Assembly: GCA_003116875.1 (NCBI GenBank) | Contig: BCKT01000002.1 | Coordinates: forward strand, 2,195,293-2,259,292 | Direction of reading: 5' to 3' | DNA length: 64,000 nucleotides | Source: Takashimella koratensis | Lineage: Eukaryota > Basidiomycota > Tremellomycetes > Trichosporonales > Tetragoniomycetaceae | In this document: positions 34,588 through 47,509 of the stretch, one piece after another | How positions within the stretch are numbered: position 1 is the stretch's first letter | Layout: every line of letters starts with the position of its first letter | Notes under the pieces: model-generated | Seen by the model: only the letters and a program-made list of their open reading frames with translations | Database searches by the model: none | What the model was told of the DNA's origin: nothing | Program-made: the position numbers and the translations under genes

Positions 34588-37234
34588 CTAGTCGTAGCTC
34601 TTCTCAAAGCTCCACATGTCGCGATCGTCCGCTTGGAGGCGTTGATACCTGTACCGTCTTAGCATACAGACTGGCTTGACTCATAGGTAACGGATGATAG
34701 ATCTCAGGTTACTTACTCCAGTATCAGTCGGAACATGTAAGCCTGCATATCTTCCCACCTCCAATGCTCCATGGCAAACTTCCTCCCTTGCTCGGCAATC
34801 TCGCGAGCGAGATCGTCGTGCGCCGCGTGTCGACCGTCCGGCGGGCCAGCGAAGAACGAGATGATCGAGTAGAGGTCAGAGTAGTCGATTTGGGTCGGCT
34901 GCGATGTGATTGCACGTAAGAGGTCATGAGAGGTCATTTCAGAGCACAAAAGTCAGTCGCTGACACCACGAGCGCCACGACGCCACTACTCACGATGTAG
35001 TGAACCCAAGGGGTGAGCCATTCTCCGTTCCACTCGTTGTATACGGTGCTCTTGATCACGGCACTACCAGATAGCAGAAGCCGGTGGAAGCGGGAGGACC
35101 AGCCGTTCCCGTCGACGTCGAGCGCAACTGGTGGCGAGCGCACGTTAGCTCGCTCTCTTGGTGGATCGGCAGGTAGAACAAAGCGGCAGGTCACATGAGC
35201 AGACTCACATTTGTATTTGGCGGCGTCTTCCGGCGAAACCTTGTCCTTGAATTTGATCTCGGCAGCCATCTCGTCGCACGTTCCGTCCTCTTTCTTGCAC
35301 TGTGTCGACAATGTCAGCTCGCCCATACCGCACATTCAAGTTCAAACCCACCTGGTGAGGCTTTCCAGAGAGGCCGATATCAAAGTACACCTCGTTGAGC
35401 CGCTTATTCAACCAAGTCTCCTTCTCCCACCCGATTCTCCTCTCAACCCACAACTCGCTCTGCCCCTCGTTGGCATTGGCCATGAAGTGGAGGTGAATTC
35501 GATGCGAATTGTGCCAGTCGTAACCGTCACGCTTAAAGTACGAATCGCCTGTCATGCTCCCTCGCCAGAAAACCTTACTGAGAGTCTTCTTCTCCCAAGG
35601 GATGTACTTCTTTATGGCTGATTCGCTTGTTGCGTTCTCGTAAGCCTCGAACGGGGTTACGACAAACTCGTTATTTCGGATGGTCTTGGACATTTGGAAG
35701 ACGGGGCGGAGGACCGCTTCACGCGCGACATGGTGAGAGAAGACACCGTGAGTGTCCATCAGGTAAGGGTGGTAGCAGTAGTCGTAGGTGGGCAGGGGGT
35801 CGTGAACGAAGGAGATCTCTGCTCAGGGTCAGTGGACATTCAAATTTATCCCATTTCACAGGTCTCACTCACCACGGCGTTCGTGTTTGACTACCTCTCC
35901 TTGCTCTTTGGCAATCGCCTCACGCCATGCCGGGCTGTCCTCGGGACATGCCGCCTCGAGGGTCTTGATATGCGTCCTCTTTCTCCCCTCATTGAACCTC
36001 AGCGCGTCCTCGGAGAGGAACCGACCCTCTGCCGCAGCGGTCAACGCCGCCTCTCGGAACGCGTCGGGAAGGATAAAGTTGCCCATGTCGTGGTCGGAGA
36101 CGTAGAGTGTCACAGGCATCGACAGGTATTGGTTGAGAGGAGCGAGCATTTGGAAGAGGAGTTGTTGACGTGCAGAGTTGGCTCGGATACCGGTGATGCT
36201 GGGCTCGCCATCGGGATCAAAGTTGATCTGACTGCGGGGATGTCAGTGATACCTTGGCGGAAAGAGAAGAAAAGGAGCTTATGACAGAGATGAGGAAAGA
36301 CTCACAAGGAGTGGGGCAGGTTTTCGAGAAGATCTTGACGACGGCGGAACTCGTACGGGGTGAGGGCAAAGAACGGGGCAACGTCATGGTCGATCTGGTC
36401 ATACTAATGGATGTCAGCTAGTGCTCCCTCCAACGCCAACAAGATCACTCACGTCGTCGACAATCTTGACACCGTTCCTCTTGCACAGCTGCCACCAGTG
36501 GTCAAAGCCGTGAGGGGGAGGGCGACGGTAGCGCCGCTTGTACTCGCTGACTGCTTGAGGAAGGGTTTTAGATTGCCTGAGAAGATTCGAGTGGTCAGTA
36601 ATCAGTCTTGGCCCTTGATGTTATTTCAAGTCCTAGCTCACCTCTCAAGCAAACTTGCCCATCGCTGCTTTCCTCGCTGAATTAGATGCTGGATTGGGTG
36701 TTCTGCGACCGTCCTCTTGAGTACCTTCTTCTCCTGGCCCTTTGTCTCGCCACGTTTGAGCCGCTCGTGTGCCGCGTCCCAGCCGTAAACCAACCCGTCG
36801 TTGGAGTAGTGGAGCATGTCTGGTTTAAAGTCGATCTGCTCGCGGTTGAGGAAGGACATGGGTAGATGGTGTGAGGTTGTTGGTGGTGGATCATCTGGGA
36901 CTGCCGAGTCGAGGAAAGAGTAAGGATCATCTTCGACGTCGTAGAGGTAGTCCGTGTCTTGAGGAGGTGGAGCGAGAATGGCTGAGAGGAAGAAGAGGGC
37001 GATGAGGGTGGTGAAGATGACGAGGGCCTGGGTGACGCGCTTGCTGCGTGGCAAGGCGCGTGTGCGGACCATGTCGTCGTCTTCGGAGTCGTCGGGCGGT
37101 CGTGAAGGGAGAGAAGGGGTGGTGGTGGTGGTGTTGGTCTTGGGTGGATGGGATGGAGGCTGAGGAGTGGGGAGTGACTCGGGTGGGAGAGGAGGTTGAG
37201 AAGGAGGAGGTGGATGAGGATGAGGATGTGACAT
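34588..37234 (-). CDS. CAP10-type glycosyltransferase (GT90), type II membrane protein
   Basis: This GT90/CAP10-family enzyme is a Golgi xylosyl- or glucosyltransferase candidate for capsule or mannan synthesis. The longest reading starts at 37234 with a Pro/His-rich tail (MSHPHPHPPPPSQPPLPPES); an in-frame ATG at 37072 (MVRTRALPRSKRV) gives a shorter and more usual type II topology. One membrane helix follows: ALVIFTTLIALFFLSAIL. The lumenal part has FDHWWQLCKRNGVKIVDD, DHDVAPFFALTPYEFRRR, EISFVHDPLPTYDYCYHPY, FWRGSMTGDSYFKRDGYDWH, SHRIHLHFMANANEG, LDVDGNGWSSRFHRLLLSGS and FFAGPPDGRHAAHDDLAREI. The stop is at 34588 after DMWSFEKSYD. The protein is about 700 residues with nine or so introns. 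CAP10 is needed for the Cryptococcus capsule, but the family is large, so the exact role is open. Confidence 0.87.
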
Positions 37235-38665
37235 TTTTATACGCGACGACGGTGGGAAACGGGGTCAAGGAGGGCCGGGAGGGTTGGTGCGTACGGAAGG
37301 AAGGTGGGAGAGCAGAGGGGAAGAAGAGAGCGGGAACGTGTCGAGGCAAAGGAGGGGTCGTGTGGGAGAGGGACAGGGGAAGAGGGGAAGAGGACAAGGC
37401 GTGAGAGCGAGGGATTGATGAATGATGGCAATGATGGAATGATGCGAGAAAGGCAGGGTTGATGGAAAGGAGGGTCAATGATGGCGCTAATCGGTGAGAG
37501 GGTGACGACAGGTCGATGCTGATGGTTGATGGTTGATTGATGATTGATGATTGATGATTGATGATTGATGGTGTGGATTGATGAGTGATGATCAAAGCGA
37601 ACTGTGCGAGTAGTGAAGATTTAGATGTGATCAAGAATAGAAGAGAATATATCAACACCATCGACAGGATCATCGACATCGATGCGAGACTCGGTGGGAT
37701 ACTCATGTTGACGTGGTACCCGGTTAGCTCGTCACAGGTGGTGGATGGCTGGCACATGGGTGAATAGCCCCACACCGCTTCACATGGGTCTAGCAGGTCG
37801 GCCCCGGGTGTTAGTAGGTGTCGGCTTTGCATCTACCGATGGGCTCTTGGGTAATTGCAAGGACAAGAGTAAGATTGAGCGAGTGAAGAATGGTGACCAT
37901 TGAGAGAGGAAAAAAGATAGAATAGGTTAGAGATCGGCAATAGAGACGGAGGGTAGGTAAGCTTGGCCTGTCGGATGGTCGGATCAGAGTTTGCGGTTGA
38001 AACGGGGTCACGAGTGACCAGGCACGGTTGGAGAGGTGTCATGCGCTGGTCGTCGGGTTTGGTTGCCGTTGTCAGCCGCATGCATGGACACGGTGACCCG
38101 GGTGGGCAGCAGAGCCAGAGCCAGAGGGTAGAGGCAGAGGGCGAGAGAAGAGCAGAGGAGTTGCTTGTTTTGTTCCGAGGTGAATGATGACGTCGTAATG
38201 GCGTCTTACCCTGTCACCTCGACCTCCCACCCGTCTTTTTTTCCTTTCACTCGGTCAATTCCCATTCACTCGCTCTCCTCTCAATTGCCCATCCCTCCGA
38301 GTGACCATAGCTCGGATCGCACAGCCTAGCACTCGGCGCATCGCAGTACCCGACCCGTCAAGATCATCAGATAGATACCCAGCATTGACTCGGTCGCCAC
38401 GCATAGGTCAGTAAAGTCAAAGGGAGTCGGGAAAACATCTGGAGACGTGACACAGCACCTGCCCAGAGGACTCAGACCTAGACACCGACCCAAATCCCTC
38501 TACTCCTTTATCATCCAACTCGTCACCACCCTCCCACTCCTCACTTGCTACCTCTTTCACCACAGTCTCTTATCAGCATCTCTCGGCATCATCTTTATAA
38601 ACGCTACCATACACCCTCGGCACTCGCAACCCTACCTCACGTCTCCTCCCTGATCAACACCCATC
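37235..38665. promoter_or_regulatory. Divergent CAP10/PLD promoter with GATTGAT repeat
   Basis: This 1.4-kb spacer separates two divergent genes. A 7-bp unit GATTGAT is repeated five times at 37535-37571. TATAAA at 38596-38601 lies about 65 bp before the phospholipase D ATG. A TATAAAA string also lies right before the CAP10 ATG at 37234. Long open frames on the minus strand to 37832 are Ser/Pro/His low-complexity and appear to be chance products of the repeat-rich leader. Confidence 0.4.
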
Positions 38666-41600
38666 ATGACCGGTAGTCAAGACGGGAGCGGCATTTTTGG
38701 TGTCGTCCAAGCCGCCATCCAACACAACAAAGACAATGGGTCTACAATGTCCGACAGCGAGGACCAAGATACCAAGCCCAGCAAAGGCCTTCCATCGTCC
38801 GCGCTCAAGTCTACCATCGCCGAGCAGGACAAGAGCGATGGCGGAAATGGGGACAAGTTGAACGGCGATTCGAATGGAGACGGAGGAGCGGGTCAACCTG
38901 GGTTTGGGCGACATGACTCGGCCACATCCATCCCTTCTGGACCAACCGACGAGACCGACACAAAAAACAAGAACGGATCCGAGGGCCAGGGCGAAGGCGC
39001 TGATGGCCAGGGCAAGGGGAAACACGAGCGTCGTATCAATGGCAGTGTAGTGGACAACGACATGGTTGATTCGCCTGAAGAGTATTACCCTGCATCGGCC
39101 ACCCCACGGAGCGCCAATGTCAGCCCACGTACCACCCTCCCGGATAGGTCCAGATTTCAGAACACCGCAGCATTCGACTCGGAGGAGAAGCTCGAACCGT
39201 TCGACTCGGATAGAAACAACTCGATGGTTGATGAAGCTGGAAGGAGACCTCAGAGGTTGAAGGGGGTGAAGAAGGAGGAGGCGCCAGGGCCGAGGAACGA
39301 TATTGTTTTGGAGCCAAGAGTCACCCACATCCACGTGAGTTGTGTCACCGGCATTCACATGCTTAACGTCTAGTCGAAGGAACAGGTCCTGCGTGCTCTG
39401 CTGACTTTGACAGTACCACCAAGAGCTCGAGGACACTGGAAAAGGGCCCGTCCGCGGACCTATCCTTAAGATCACCCCTGACGGTGAAGACGAACTCCCT
39501 CCTGGCCAAACCCCCCAGCCTTCACGCCAAGTCTCCGCTGTCGATGGGCACACTCTCCACCACGGACCTACCGAAGAGCTCGCGGACTACGAGGACGAGC
39601 TCGGCGCCGACGCGTCGCGCGACGACGACACGGACGCTGGTCGCGGTCACTGGCGTAGCGCTCTCGATGCGGGTGACCACAACAGCCCTTCACGCCGTCG
39701 ACCGAGCCACGGTGCGCGTTGGTCGAGCTTTAGGCAGAGTCAGAGCTCGTATTCTCACAGAGATAGTAGACGGTCCGACTCGCATTTCGGGGACGACGAG
39801 CGACGAGAGCGCAATGCTGAGTTTCTGGATGGAGGCGATCCCGACGGCGATCGCGCGAGCAGCCACATGACGCCTTCTCACAGTGCGCATGGGCTCGCCA
39901 ACGGTCATGAGAACGGACACAGCGGTACCCCGCGCGAGCCACATGCAGAGGGAAGCGGAGATACACTTGCGGCGTCGGCGAAACGATGGTCAATGTTGAA
40001 GTCGCGTATTGTCCCTTCCCGGGCCCCGACGGCGGGGCTCACCACCAACCCTGTCCCGGGTCCTAACAAGGTCTCTGCCCTTGCGCCGACAACCATCGCG
40101 TCAGTGCCAGTAACAACCGAGTTGGTTGCTGGTCAGCTGCCGGTGATGATTCTCAAGACTTGGTTGGACAGAGACGAAGACGGATGCCGCGCGGTGCCTG
40201 TGCTCCTGGGGAACTTGAGGTTTAGGGTCGGAGACAGTGTTGGCCTCAGGCAGGGAAGGCAGACAGGGAGGGAAATGTTCAAAATTGAGTGCGAGTATGG
40301 TGACGGCGCCGTGAAATGGGTGAGTCGCGCGAGCACGAGCGGAGCGAATGCACTGTGTCGGTAGAGGCCAAGACTTTGGTTCGAACAACCACGTCAGTAT
40401 TGCTAACTACTCCTCAAGGTCATCTACCGCGAGCTGAGAGACTTCCTCTCCCTCCACGCCCACTACGTTGCGGCCAATTTTGGTACACGCGTAACCGGTC
40501 TTCGCTCCTCTCGCCATGTCGAGATCCCAAAGTTCCCTCAAATGAGTAAGTGCGCCATCTCTACCCTTCTCCACAGTTCCCGATCTATCCCTTTTTCAAG
40601 CTATCTATACTTCTCATTTGTTGAGTTAAGTCTGACCCGTGCAGGTATCCCTTACTGGAACCGGCTGGGAGGTACTGTTGAGAAAGAAGACAGAAGCCAC
40701 CCCAACAGCGCCGTGTCGAATCGCGACAAACAAGGGAAGAGCGAGTATGCCCAGGCGAGCCGGGATGCGTTGCAACAGTACCTAGTGGACCTGATCCGCG
40801 CCGTTGTGAGTGGCAACTGTGATGAATCACGGATACCATACCTTCGTCTTTCGTTGTTACCAACTCAAAGCCCGTGCTAATCTTGTCCAGCTATTCCGTC
40901 CCGAGTCCAACCGACTGTGTAAATTCTTCGAGCTCTCCGCCCTCACCCTCTCTCTCGCCCCGCGAGGCGGGTTTCAAGGGAAAGCAGGATTTCTCCAGAT
41001 CCTATCGTCAGCTGCGAGTCGGAGGGCAAACCAGCCTGGCTTGACACCAATGTCCTGGATCCATCATCGACAACCCAAGTGGTTTGTCGTTAGGGACTCT
41101 TACTTTGTCGCCACGGATGGACCTGAAGCGGTAAGTCCGGGTGACTCGGAGGTCTTATCTCCTCCATCACTTCTCTTCTTCTCTTCCTCCTTCCCGTTTC
41201 CGCTTTACTGAATGTCACATACTGACCCTCGGAGACCGAATTCTACGACGTCTTCCTGCTCGACGGCGACTTTGGGATCGAGCGACCCCGTCGTGCATAC
41301 CGTACGACCTTCCAACTCCTCTCCGGTCGAGGCGCGGTCAAAGCCATCAAGGGAAAGAAAGACTTCCTTTCCGACGCAGACGGGATCGTGCAATCCATGG
41401 TGGATGAGCATGAAAACCCACTCACGACGGATATCGCCCTCGGTGCTGGAGAAGGAAAGGGAGACAAGGCAGATGCGATGCAAGATGACGACGAGAAGAA
41501 AGCGTCTCAGCATACGTTTTATATCACCAACTCCCAGCGGAGGCTGAAACTTGTCGCGAAGAATGCGGTGAGTCATCAGAGTTAAACTTGGGACCGCGCT

Positions 41601-44600
41601 GACATGACCTTCTCAAGCGCCAAATGCACCAGTTCATCGTGTCGATGGAACGTGTTGCCGCGCAATGCGTATGGGCAGGAAGGAACCGATTCGATTCGTT
41701 TGCTCCGATTCGACTCAACGTCGCGGCACAATGGCTTGTTGATGGCGTGAGTCTCTATGGCTAGAAGTGCAGAAGAACGACCTGACATTGAATGTGGGTA
41801 GCGAGACTACTTCTGGAACCTGAGTCGAGCGATCAACATGGCCAAGGACAGGATCTACATCCACGACTGGTGGTGAGTTGATATCTCATAGTCGTTTTGC
41901 AGAACATGCCTACAGCTTACGCATGTAGGCTCTCGCCCGAGCTGTACCTTCGCCGACCAGGGGACGAGCGGTACCGCCTTGACAACCTCCTGCAGCGCAA
42001 GGCCGAAGAGGGTGTACGCGTGTTCATCATTATCTAGTGAGCCGACCACATGTCTGACCCTAGTGCCTGCTAACACTTGATAGCAACGAGGTGTCGGACA
42101 AGACCACCCCTGTTGAGAGTTTCTACGCCAAGAAAAGGATGACGGGGCTGCACCCTAACATCATGGTTCAGCGTTCTCCTAGTCACTTCCAAACCGGAAC
42201 TTTCTACTGGTCTCACGTAGGTCTTCATCGTAGTCTCCACTGACCACCTAGCATGAGAAGCTATGTGTAATCGACGAGACGATCGCGTTCATGGGTGGTC
42301 TCGACTTGTGAGTTGGCGTTTTGGGCGCAGCTAATGGACAGGTGTTACGGCCGGTGGGATACGTCACAGCATATCATGACGGACGAAGACCATAGCGCAC
42401 CCGATGGACCGGATGGGCCCGTGTGGAGGGGGAAGGACTACTTTAACGAGCGCGTGGCAGAGTTCACCGACCTCGATAAGCCATTTGAGGATATGTTTGA
42501 CCGTGCCAAGGTCCCTCGCATGCCCTGGTAGGTGGTGCTCTCTGCAAACTTGCTCGGGCTATTCATCGTGCTAACGTTATCGCAGGCACGACGTGGGCCT
42601 ACAAATCGTCGGCCAACCAGCCCGAGACCTGTGTCGACACTTTGTCCAACGGTGCGTACCATATCCTAGACAACTTTCTCATGGCTAACCTCGTGATACA
42701 GATGGAACCTACTCATCCGCACCAAAAACCATACTCGCAAAATGCCTTTCCTACTCCCAGCAGCCGACTTCACCGACCGCGAGCTTGTCGATCTCAAACT
42801 CCAGGGAACATGCGAGGTTCAGATTTGTCGATCGTGTGGGCCTTGGTCGATGGGCACGCAGACGAAGATCGAACACTCGATTCAGAATGCCTATATCAAG
42901 TGTGAGTAGAGTATCAGTTGACTGGGACGACCTTTATCTGAAGCGGCGGTGTACGCTGACTCATGTGCCTGTGCCCCACAGCGATCGAGCTTTCTGAGCA
43001 TTTTGTCTATATCGAAAACCAATTCTTCATCACATCTACCGTAGTCGACGGAATCACTATAGAGAACGGGATCGGCGATGCGTTGGTGGAACGTATCATC
43101 CGTGCGCACCGGCAAGATCAGAAATGGCGAGCCTGTATCGTTATCCCGCTCTTACCGGGCTACTCGTACCCTATCGACTCGTCTGAAGCCAGTTCGGTCC
43201 GTCTCATTCTCGAGTGTCAGAACAGGACTATCTCTCGAGGGACGCACTCGATCTTCTCCAGGCTCAAGAAGGAGGGGATTGACCCGGATGACTATATTAC
43301 CCTCTTCTCGCTCAGGGGATGGACAAAGTTCAAGTCGGGCGCGCTAAGTACCGAACAGGTGTACATTCACGGCAAGACGATGGTAGTCGATGACCGTGAG
43401 TAGATACGCTAGCTTTTTAAAGGACTGGTGATGCTGAATCTAACCTAGGTCTCGTGCTGTGTGGGTCTGCCAACATCAACGAGCGATCCCAGCGTGGCGA
43501 TCGCGATTCCGAACTCGTCGCTGTCATCCGCGACACCGACATGATTGACGGAACCATGGCTGGTAAACCTTTCAAAGTTGGCCGTTTCGCGCACACCCTC
43601 CGCATGCGACTGATGCGTGAACACGTTGGAGTCGATGTTGATGCGATTGACGAAGAGCAGCTCATGCCTCGCCAACCGGTGGCAGACGAGGACGAGATTG
43701 AAATTTGGGACCCGGATCATGAGCAAGAGGATGAAGGAGAGCACGCGAGGGGCGTGACGAGGATCAAGAGGACGACACCGAGAGAAAGGATGATGGCGAC
43801 AGTAGAGAATGGCGTGAGCAGCGGTGAGTTGGTTGCTGGCTTTGATCCCTCAGTCTTGCTGTGGCTTGATCAGGGTGGGATACTGTTTGCTGACCCACCC
43901 GACAGTGACCAAAGGGCTCAGCGAAAACACCATATCCAACGTCAAACGAGTCGCCGACAAAGTCATCCACCCTGTCCAAGTCCTCGCGCAGCAGAATATT
44001 GTCCTCACATCCAACGACGGTGACAAGTCTGAACGACAAGACTACGACACTGCGGGTGGACAGCAGGAACAGCGCTTTGCGAGCTCAGTCGTGCCCACGC
44101 TTGAGGAGAAGACGATCTTTGAGCGCCGACCGTCAGCGACGCACGCGAACGGAGAACCGCTTTTCAATGTTCTCGAGCGGGAGGAGAAGGAAGGTGGCGG
44201 GAAGGACGAGCCCGAGGAAGCGGTCGTCCCGGGTGAGACAAAGAGAGAGATCGCGATCGATGAGGAAGATGAAAAGCATCACGAGCATAAATCTGGTGCA
44301 CCCGTCACGCGAGGTAGTCCCAAGGACAAGGAGATGTTTGGTGCCCCAGCGAACGCCGACGAGAACGAGAATGAGGATACAGTCATCCCTCCTCGCCCTG
44401 GTCGTACCGGATCTGATGCGCCCAAAGCTGCCGAAGTGGATGGAGAGGAAGGAGACGGGTCAGGCCTTACTTCGACCTCTCTCACCGACGAGAAGGAAGC
44501 CGCCGCAGCCGAAGCGAGGAAAGTGCTTCGTAAACACCTCTCAGCCAAAGTAGGCGCAAGTCCATGGAATATGCCTACCCCAACGCCGAAAATCAACCCG

Positions 44601-45538
44601 AATAGGTTCCATGACCCGCTCGATGAACGTTTCTGGAAGGACATGTGGGTCGCGGTGGCTGTGCACAACGTGAGTGAACCGGACTAGAGACTATGTGGTA
44701 CTTGTGAAAGCTGACGAGTCGCCAGACTGAGATCTACCGCAAGGTCTTCCGCTGCATTGTGAGTATCTGCCAAGACATGCCCCGGTCAAGCTGTCAAAAC
44801 ACAAGAGCATCTCTGACTGTTGTGCCCATCTACAGCCAGACGACCTGGTCACCTCTTGGGCGCAGTACAAGGCATTTGTCAACCACGCTGAAAAGTTTAA
44901 CAAGACACCTGAGGACGTCGTCCCACACGGCGCCGAACCCGTCAAGGTCACGCACGACGGCGGCGGGACGCACGGAGCTGGTGGTGGTGGCTCGGGTGGT
45001 GGTATTGTTGGTCAGGAGGGTGCAGGCGACGGGGAGGATGCGAAAGCAGAGATAAGGCGACCGGACGTGGTCAATGGGAAACCGAGGGACTGGGTGGGTG
45101 GGGAAGGAGGCGGCGGAGCGGCAGGTGCAAGTGTAAGTGGAGATGGAGGTGGGACAGAGGGTCCAGCGAGGGAGAGGAAGCCGTCGGGGGAGAACGAGGC
45201 ATGGGCGGAATGGGAGATGGCGGAGATGGAAGAGTTGTTGAACGAGGTCAGGGGTCATCTCGGTGAGTAAAGTGGTCAAAAACTGATTGTCGGGATGGTG
45301 CTAACGGTGTTTAGTTGTCTACCCGACCCGTTTCCTTGAGGCTGAAGATATGGGTGAGTGCTACTTCTCGCACAGGTCCCCAGCTGCAATTGTCATGAAG
45401 CGATACTGATAACCCAACTCCCTCAACAGCTAATAATTTCCTGTTCAACGTGAGTTACTCATCTTACCTCTTGGTCGAGACTACAACTGACTTCTTCAAC
45501 AGTCGGACAAGATCCTCCCTTTGCCAATTTACGACTAG
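38666..45538 (+). CDS. SPO14: Phospholipase D with PX and PH domains (PLD1/SPO14 type)
   Basis: This enzyme hydrolyses phosphatidylcholine to phosphatidic acid at membranes. ATG at 38666 gives MTGSQDGSGIFGVVQAAIQH. The first 450 or so residues are charged and disordered. A PX-like domain is coded at about 40090-40970 (FKIECEYGDGAVKWVIYREL, YAQASRDALQQYLVDLIRAV, FFELSALTLSLAPRG), and a PH-like domain at about 41060-41670 (WFVVRDSYFVATDGPEATEF, TFYITNSQRRLKLVAKNARQ). The first HKD motif is HHEKLCVIDETIAFMGGLDL (about 42250) and the second is HGKTMVVDDRLVLCGSANIN (about 43370), both complete. A long acidic insert and a Gly-rich stretch (44960-45160) precede the conserved tail LVVYPTRFLEAEDMANNFLF. 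Stop at 45538 after ILPLPIYD. About 1,900 residues and some 18 introns, including a 20-nt exon near 45430. Confidence 0.93.
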
Positions 45539-45934
45539 TACGAGGGTTAACGGTACCGCGTAATTTAATGATTCATCGTTTGATGGCGGCCTGGCAGACT
45601 TTGCATCTGAATACACGTGGCTCGGTCTGTGATCATGATAATGTATCTATCTGCATTCCCTTTTTCGTGCGCTTGGGCAAGATGCTGTCTTTGCAAACCA
45701 AACCTCATGCCGGGGTCCTGTGATCCCAACGCGACCCCAGAGTCGACTATCGACCGGAGGCAGACACCAGGTGACTATTCCTAGAACATGACCTGATTTC
45801 GTTCTTCCAGATGCGATGACTACCCCCTGAGCGCCCGCGACTAACGCGTCGAACGAGCCTGTGCAGAGCCAACCGGCTCTCGCTATCATGACCGTCGTAA
45901 CGCTTCTCGTAGATGATGTTGTCAAAACCCTCCA
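45539..45934. other. Intergenic, convergent 3' ends
   Basis: This spacer lies between the stops of the phospholipase D and NOPCHAP1-like genes. No gene was seen. Confidence 0.4.
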
Positions 45935-46758
45935 CTATCGCTTGGAGTTCTCATCGTCGTCTGAAGTCTCGTCGCTGTCATCGCTATCCTCGCTATCCTC
46001 GCTGTCCTCGCTGGTGCCATCGTCCTCTTCATTGTCTGCAACAATATCCTCTCGTCTCCGCTCTTGTCGGACAGTCATGAACGCCTCGTCCTCAATCTCA
46101 GCGTCCTCTTCGTCATCGTCCTCCTCCGCGTGCCTTGACAGCCTCGCTAGAAGGTCTGCGTCAACATCGACATCTGGCCCGAGTGCGGGATCTCCGGTTC
46201 GTTGTGGACCAGAGTTGGCCCCTGGGACATCGAACACGCCCAACCCGAGATCCTGCGCAAGTCAGTCCAACGCTCGATGCTGCGTGAGAGGATGAATGAC
46301 TTACCATGGCGATGTACTGTCCACTTGCTCCCCCATCCGTGGCTTGACCAGAGCTCTCTCCGTCACCAGTAATCTCAATAGCAACACTACTTGGATCTGC
46401 TGCGGCCCGGGATAACAACTCAGCATTGGACTGAGCAAGGAGAGGGAGGAACGCCCGAGCTCGGGCGAGTGCTGTACAAGTTCAGCGTGTGACGCAACAG
46501 AGCCGGAAACTTACCTGAGCTCGGAGGAATAGGTCCCGGGAAAGACGGGAGAGCATCTGTTTCTGAAACGAGGACGGGAGGCTGCGGTGATCGCTGTGGA
46601 GATGTCGGTGAAGAACCAGGTTGTGACAAAGTAGACAACAGCCGGCCTAGAATCCGTTCAGCGATGACACCAGAGAGAAACATACCTAGACGAGCAGAGC
46701 GGGCGTCCACGTCGTCTCCGCTGTCGTCGATAAAGTCTAGCCGTTCACGAGGACCCAT
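45935..46758 (-). CDS. NOPCHAP1-like protein (box C/D snoRNP assembly chaperone family)
   Basis: This small acidic nuclear protein resembles the NOPCHAP1/DUF4598 family, whose human member bridges NOP58 to the R2TP complex. I chose ATG at 46758 (MGPRERLDFIDDSGDDVDAR); an upstream in-frame ATG at 46875 would add 39 residues unlike the family. After two short introns comes the family core: LARARAFLPLLAQSNAELLS, then SSVAIEITGDGESSG, GGASGQYIAMDLGLGVFDVP. The rest is strongly acidic (EEDDDEEDAEIEDEAF) and ends with EDSEDSEDSDDSDETSDDDE. The protein is about 235 residues in four exons. Identification rests on the FLPLLAQSN and IAMDLGLGVF blocks. Confidence 0.75.
45950..46040 (-). repeat. Asp/Glu/Ser codon repeat in NOPCHAP1-like tail
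   Basis: The C-terminal coding sequence holds tandem GAGGATAGC-type units giving SEDSEDSEDSDDSD. This is a short coding minisatellite that probably varies in copy number between strains. Confidence 0.5.
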
Positions 46759-47509
46759 ATTGTTCAGAGTGAGAGGGTTGTTGGAGGTGTCGAGGCTGAG
46801 AGTGGTGACAAGAAGCCGAGAGAGAAATTGATGTTGACCTCCACCCGCTGAGGTGTGTACCACAGTAAAAATCATGGCAGCCTAGTGTGCACATTAGCTC
46901 AGCCAAAGCGAGATCCTTTGGGTCACGTGACAGGTCGGGGATCAAGCTTATTTTCAGCGTGGGAATAGGGTGCCCAAGACTGAACAAGTACCCGCTCCGT
47001 TCCGCTGCCTTTCCCAAGCTGGCTGCGCTCACTTCATCCGTGCTTGATGGACAGCGCGGTCAAGGGGCGATTGTTATCTTAAAATGAGCGAACGGCGTCG
47101 ACCGTCCGCAGCTTGCGTCCTCGGAATCTGTGTACCATTGGAAATCTCTCAAGAAAATTAGTGCCCCGACCCTGAAAGATCCAGAGACGGAGGCGTTTTC
47201 TCGTCCCCAACGCGCGCTCGTACCCCCTGACGACTCTCACCGTCTCCCCCGCTGTCTTTGTTCAATACATCAACAACTCCTGGCCGAAAGAACCTCCGGG
47301 CGCTCGGGTGCCTTGATGAACCTGTTGAGGCGGGCCTCACTCTGGTCTCTGGTCTCACCTTGCTGTACTCTCACTGTGGCTGTCGGCCTCGCACCCTACT
47401 CTCCCACGCACCAGACACTTTTTTCTGGCGCTCAAGCCCGCAAAGATGTCCTACATAAAGTCAATCAGTCGAGCGATGGTGTCCCCCCACGACTTCCACG
47501 ACCCCCGTA
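46759..47509. promoter_or_regulatory. Divergent promoter region
   Basis: This region lies between the NOPCHAP1-like gene (-) and the glucosyltransferase (+). A CACGTGAC box sits at about 46923-46930. ATG at 47446 is in an open frame, but its product lacks the family's start. No other gene was seen. Confidence 0.35.

Noticed and set aside
36927..37832. Minus-strand frame of 301 codons overlapping the CAP10 5' end.
   Set aside because: Ser/His/Pro low-complexity product in a different frame from the CAP10 exon; explained by repeat-rich leader DNA.
47446..47509. Upstream ATG at 47446 as start of the glucosyltransferase.
   Set aside because: It gives an N-terminus unlike the family, while ATG at 47510 plus a 36-nt intron restores the conserved ILFLTSPEHGQAN strand.
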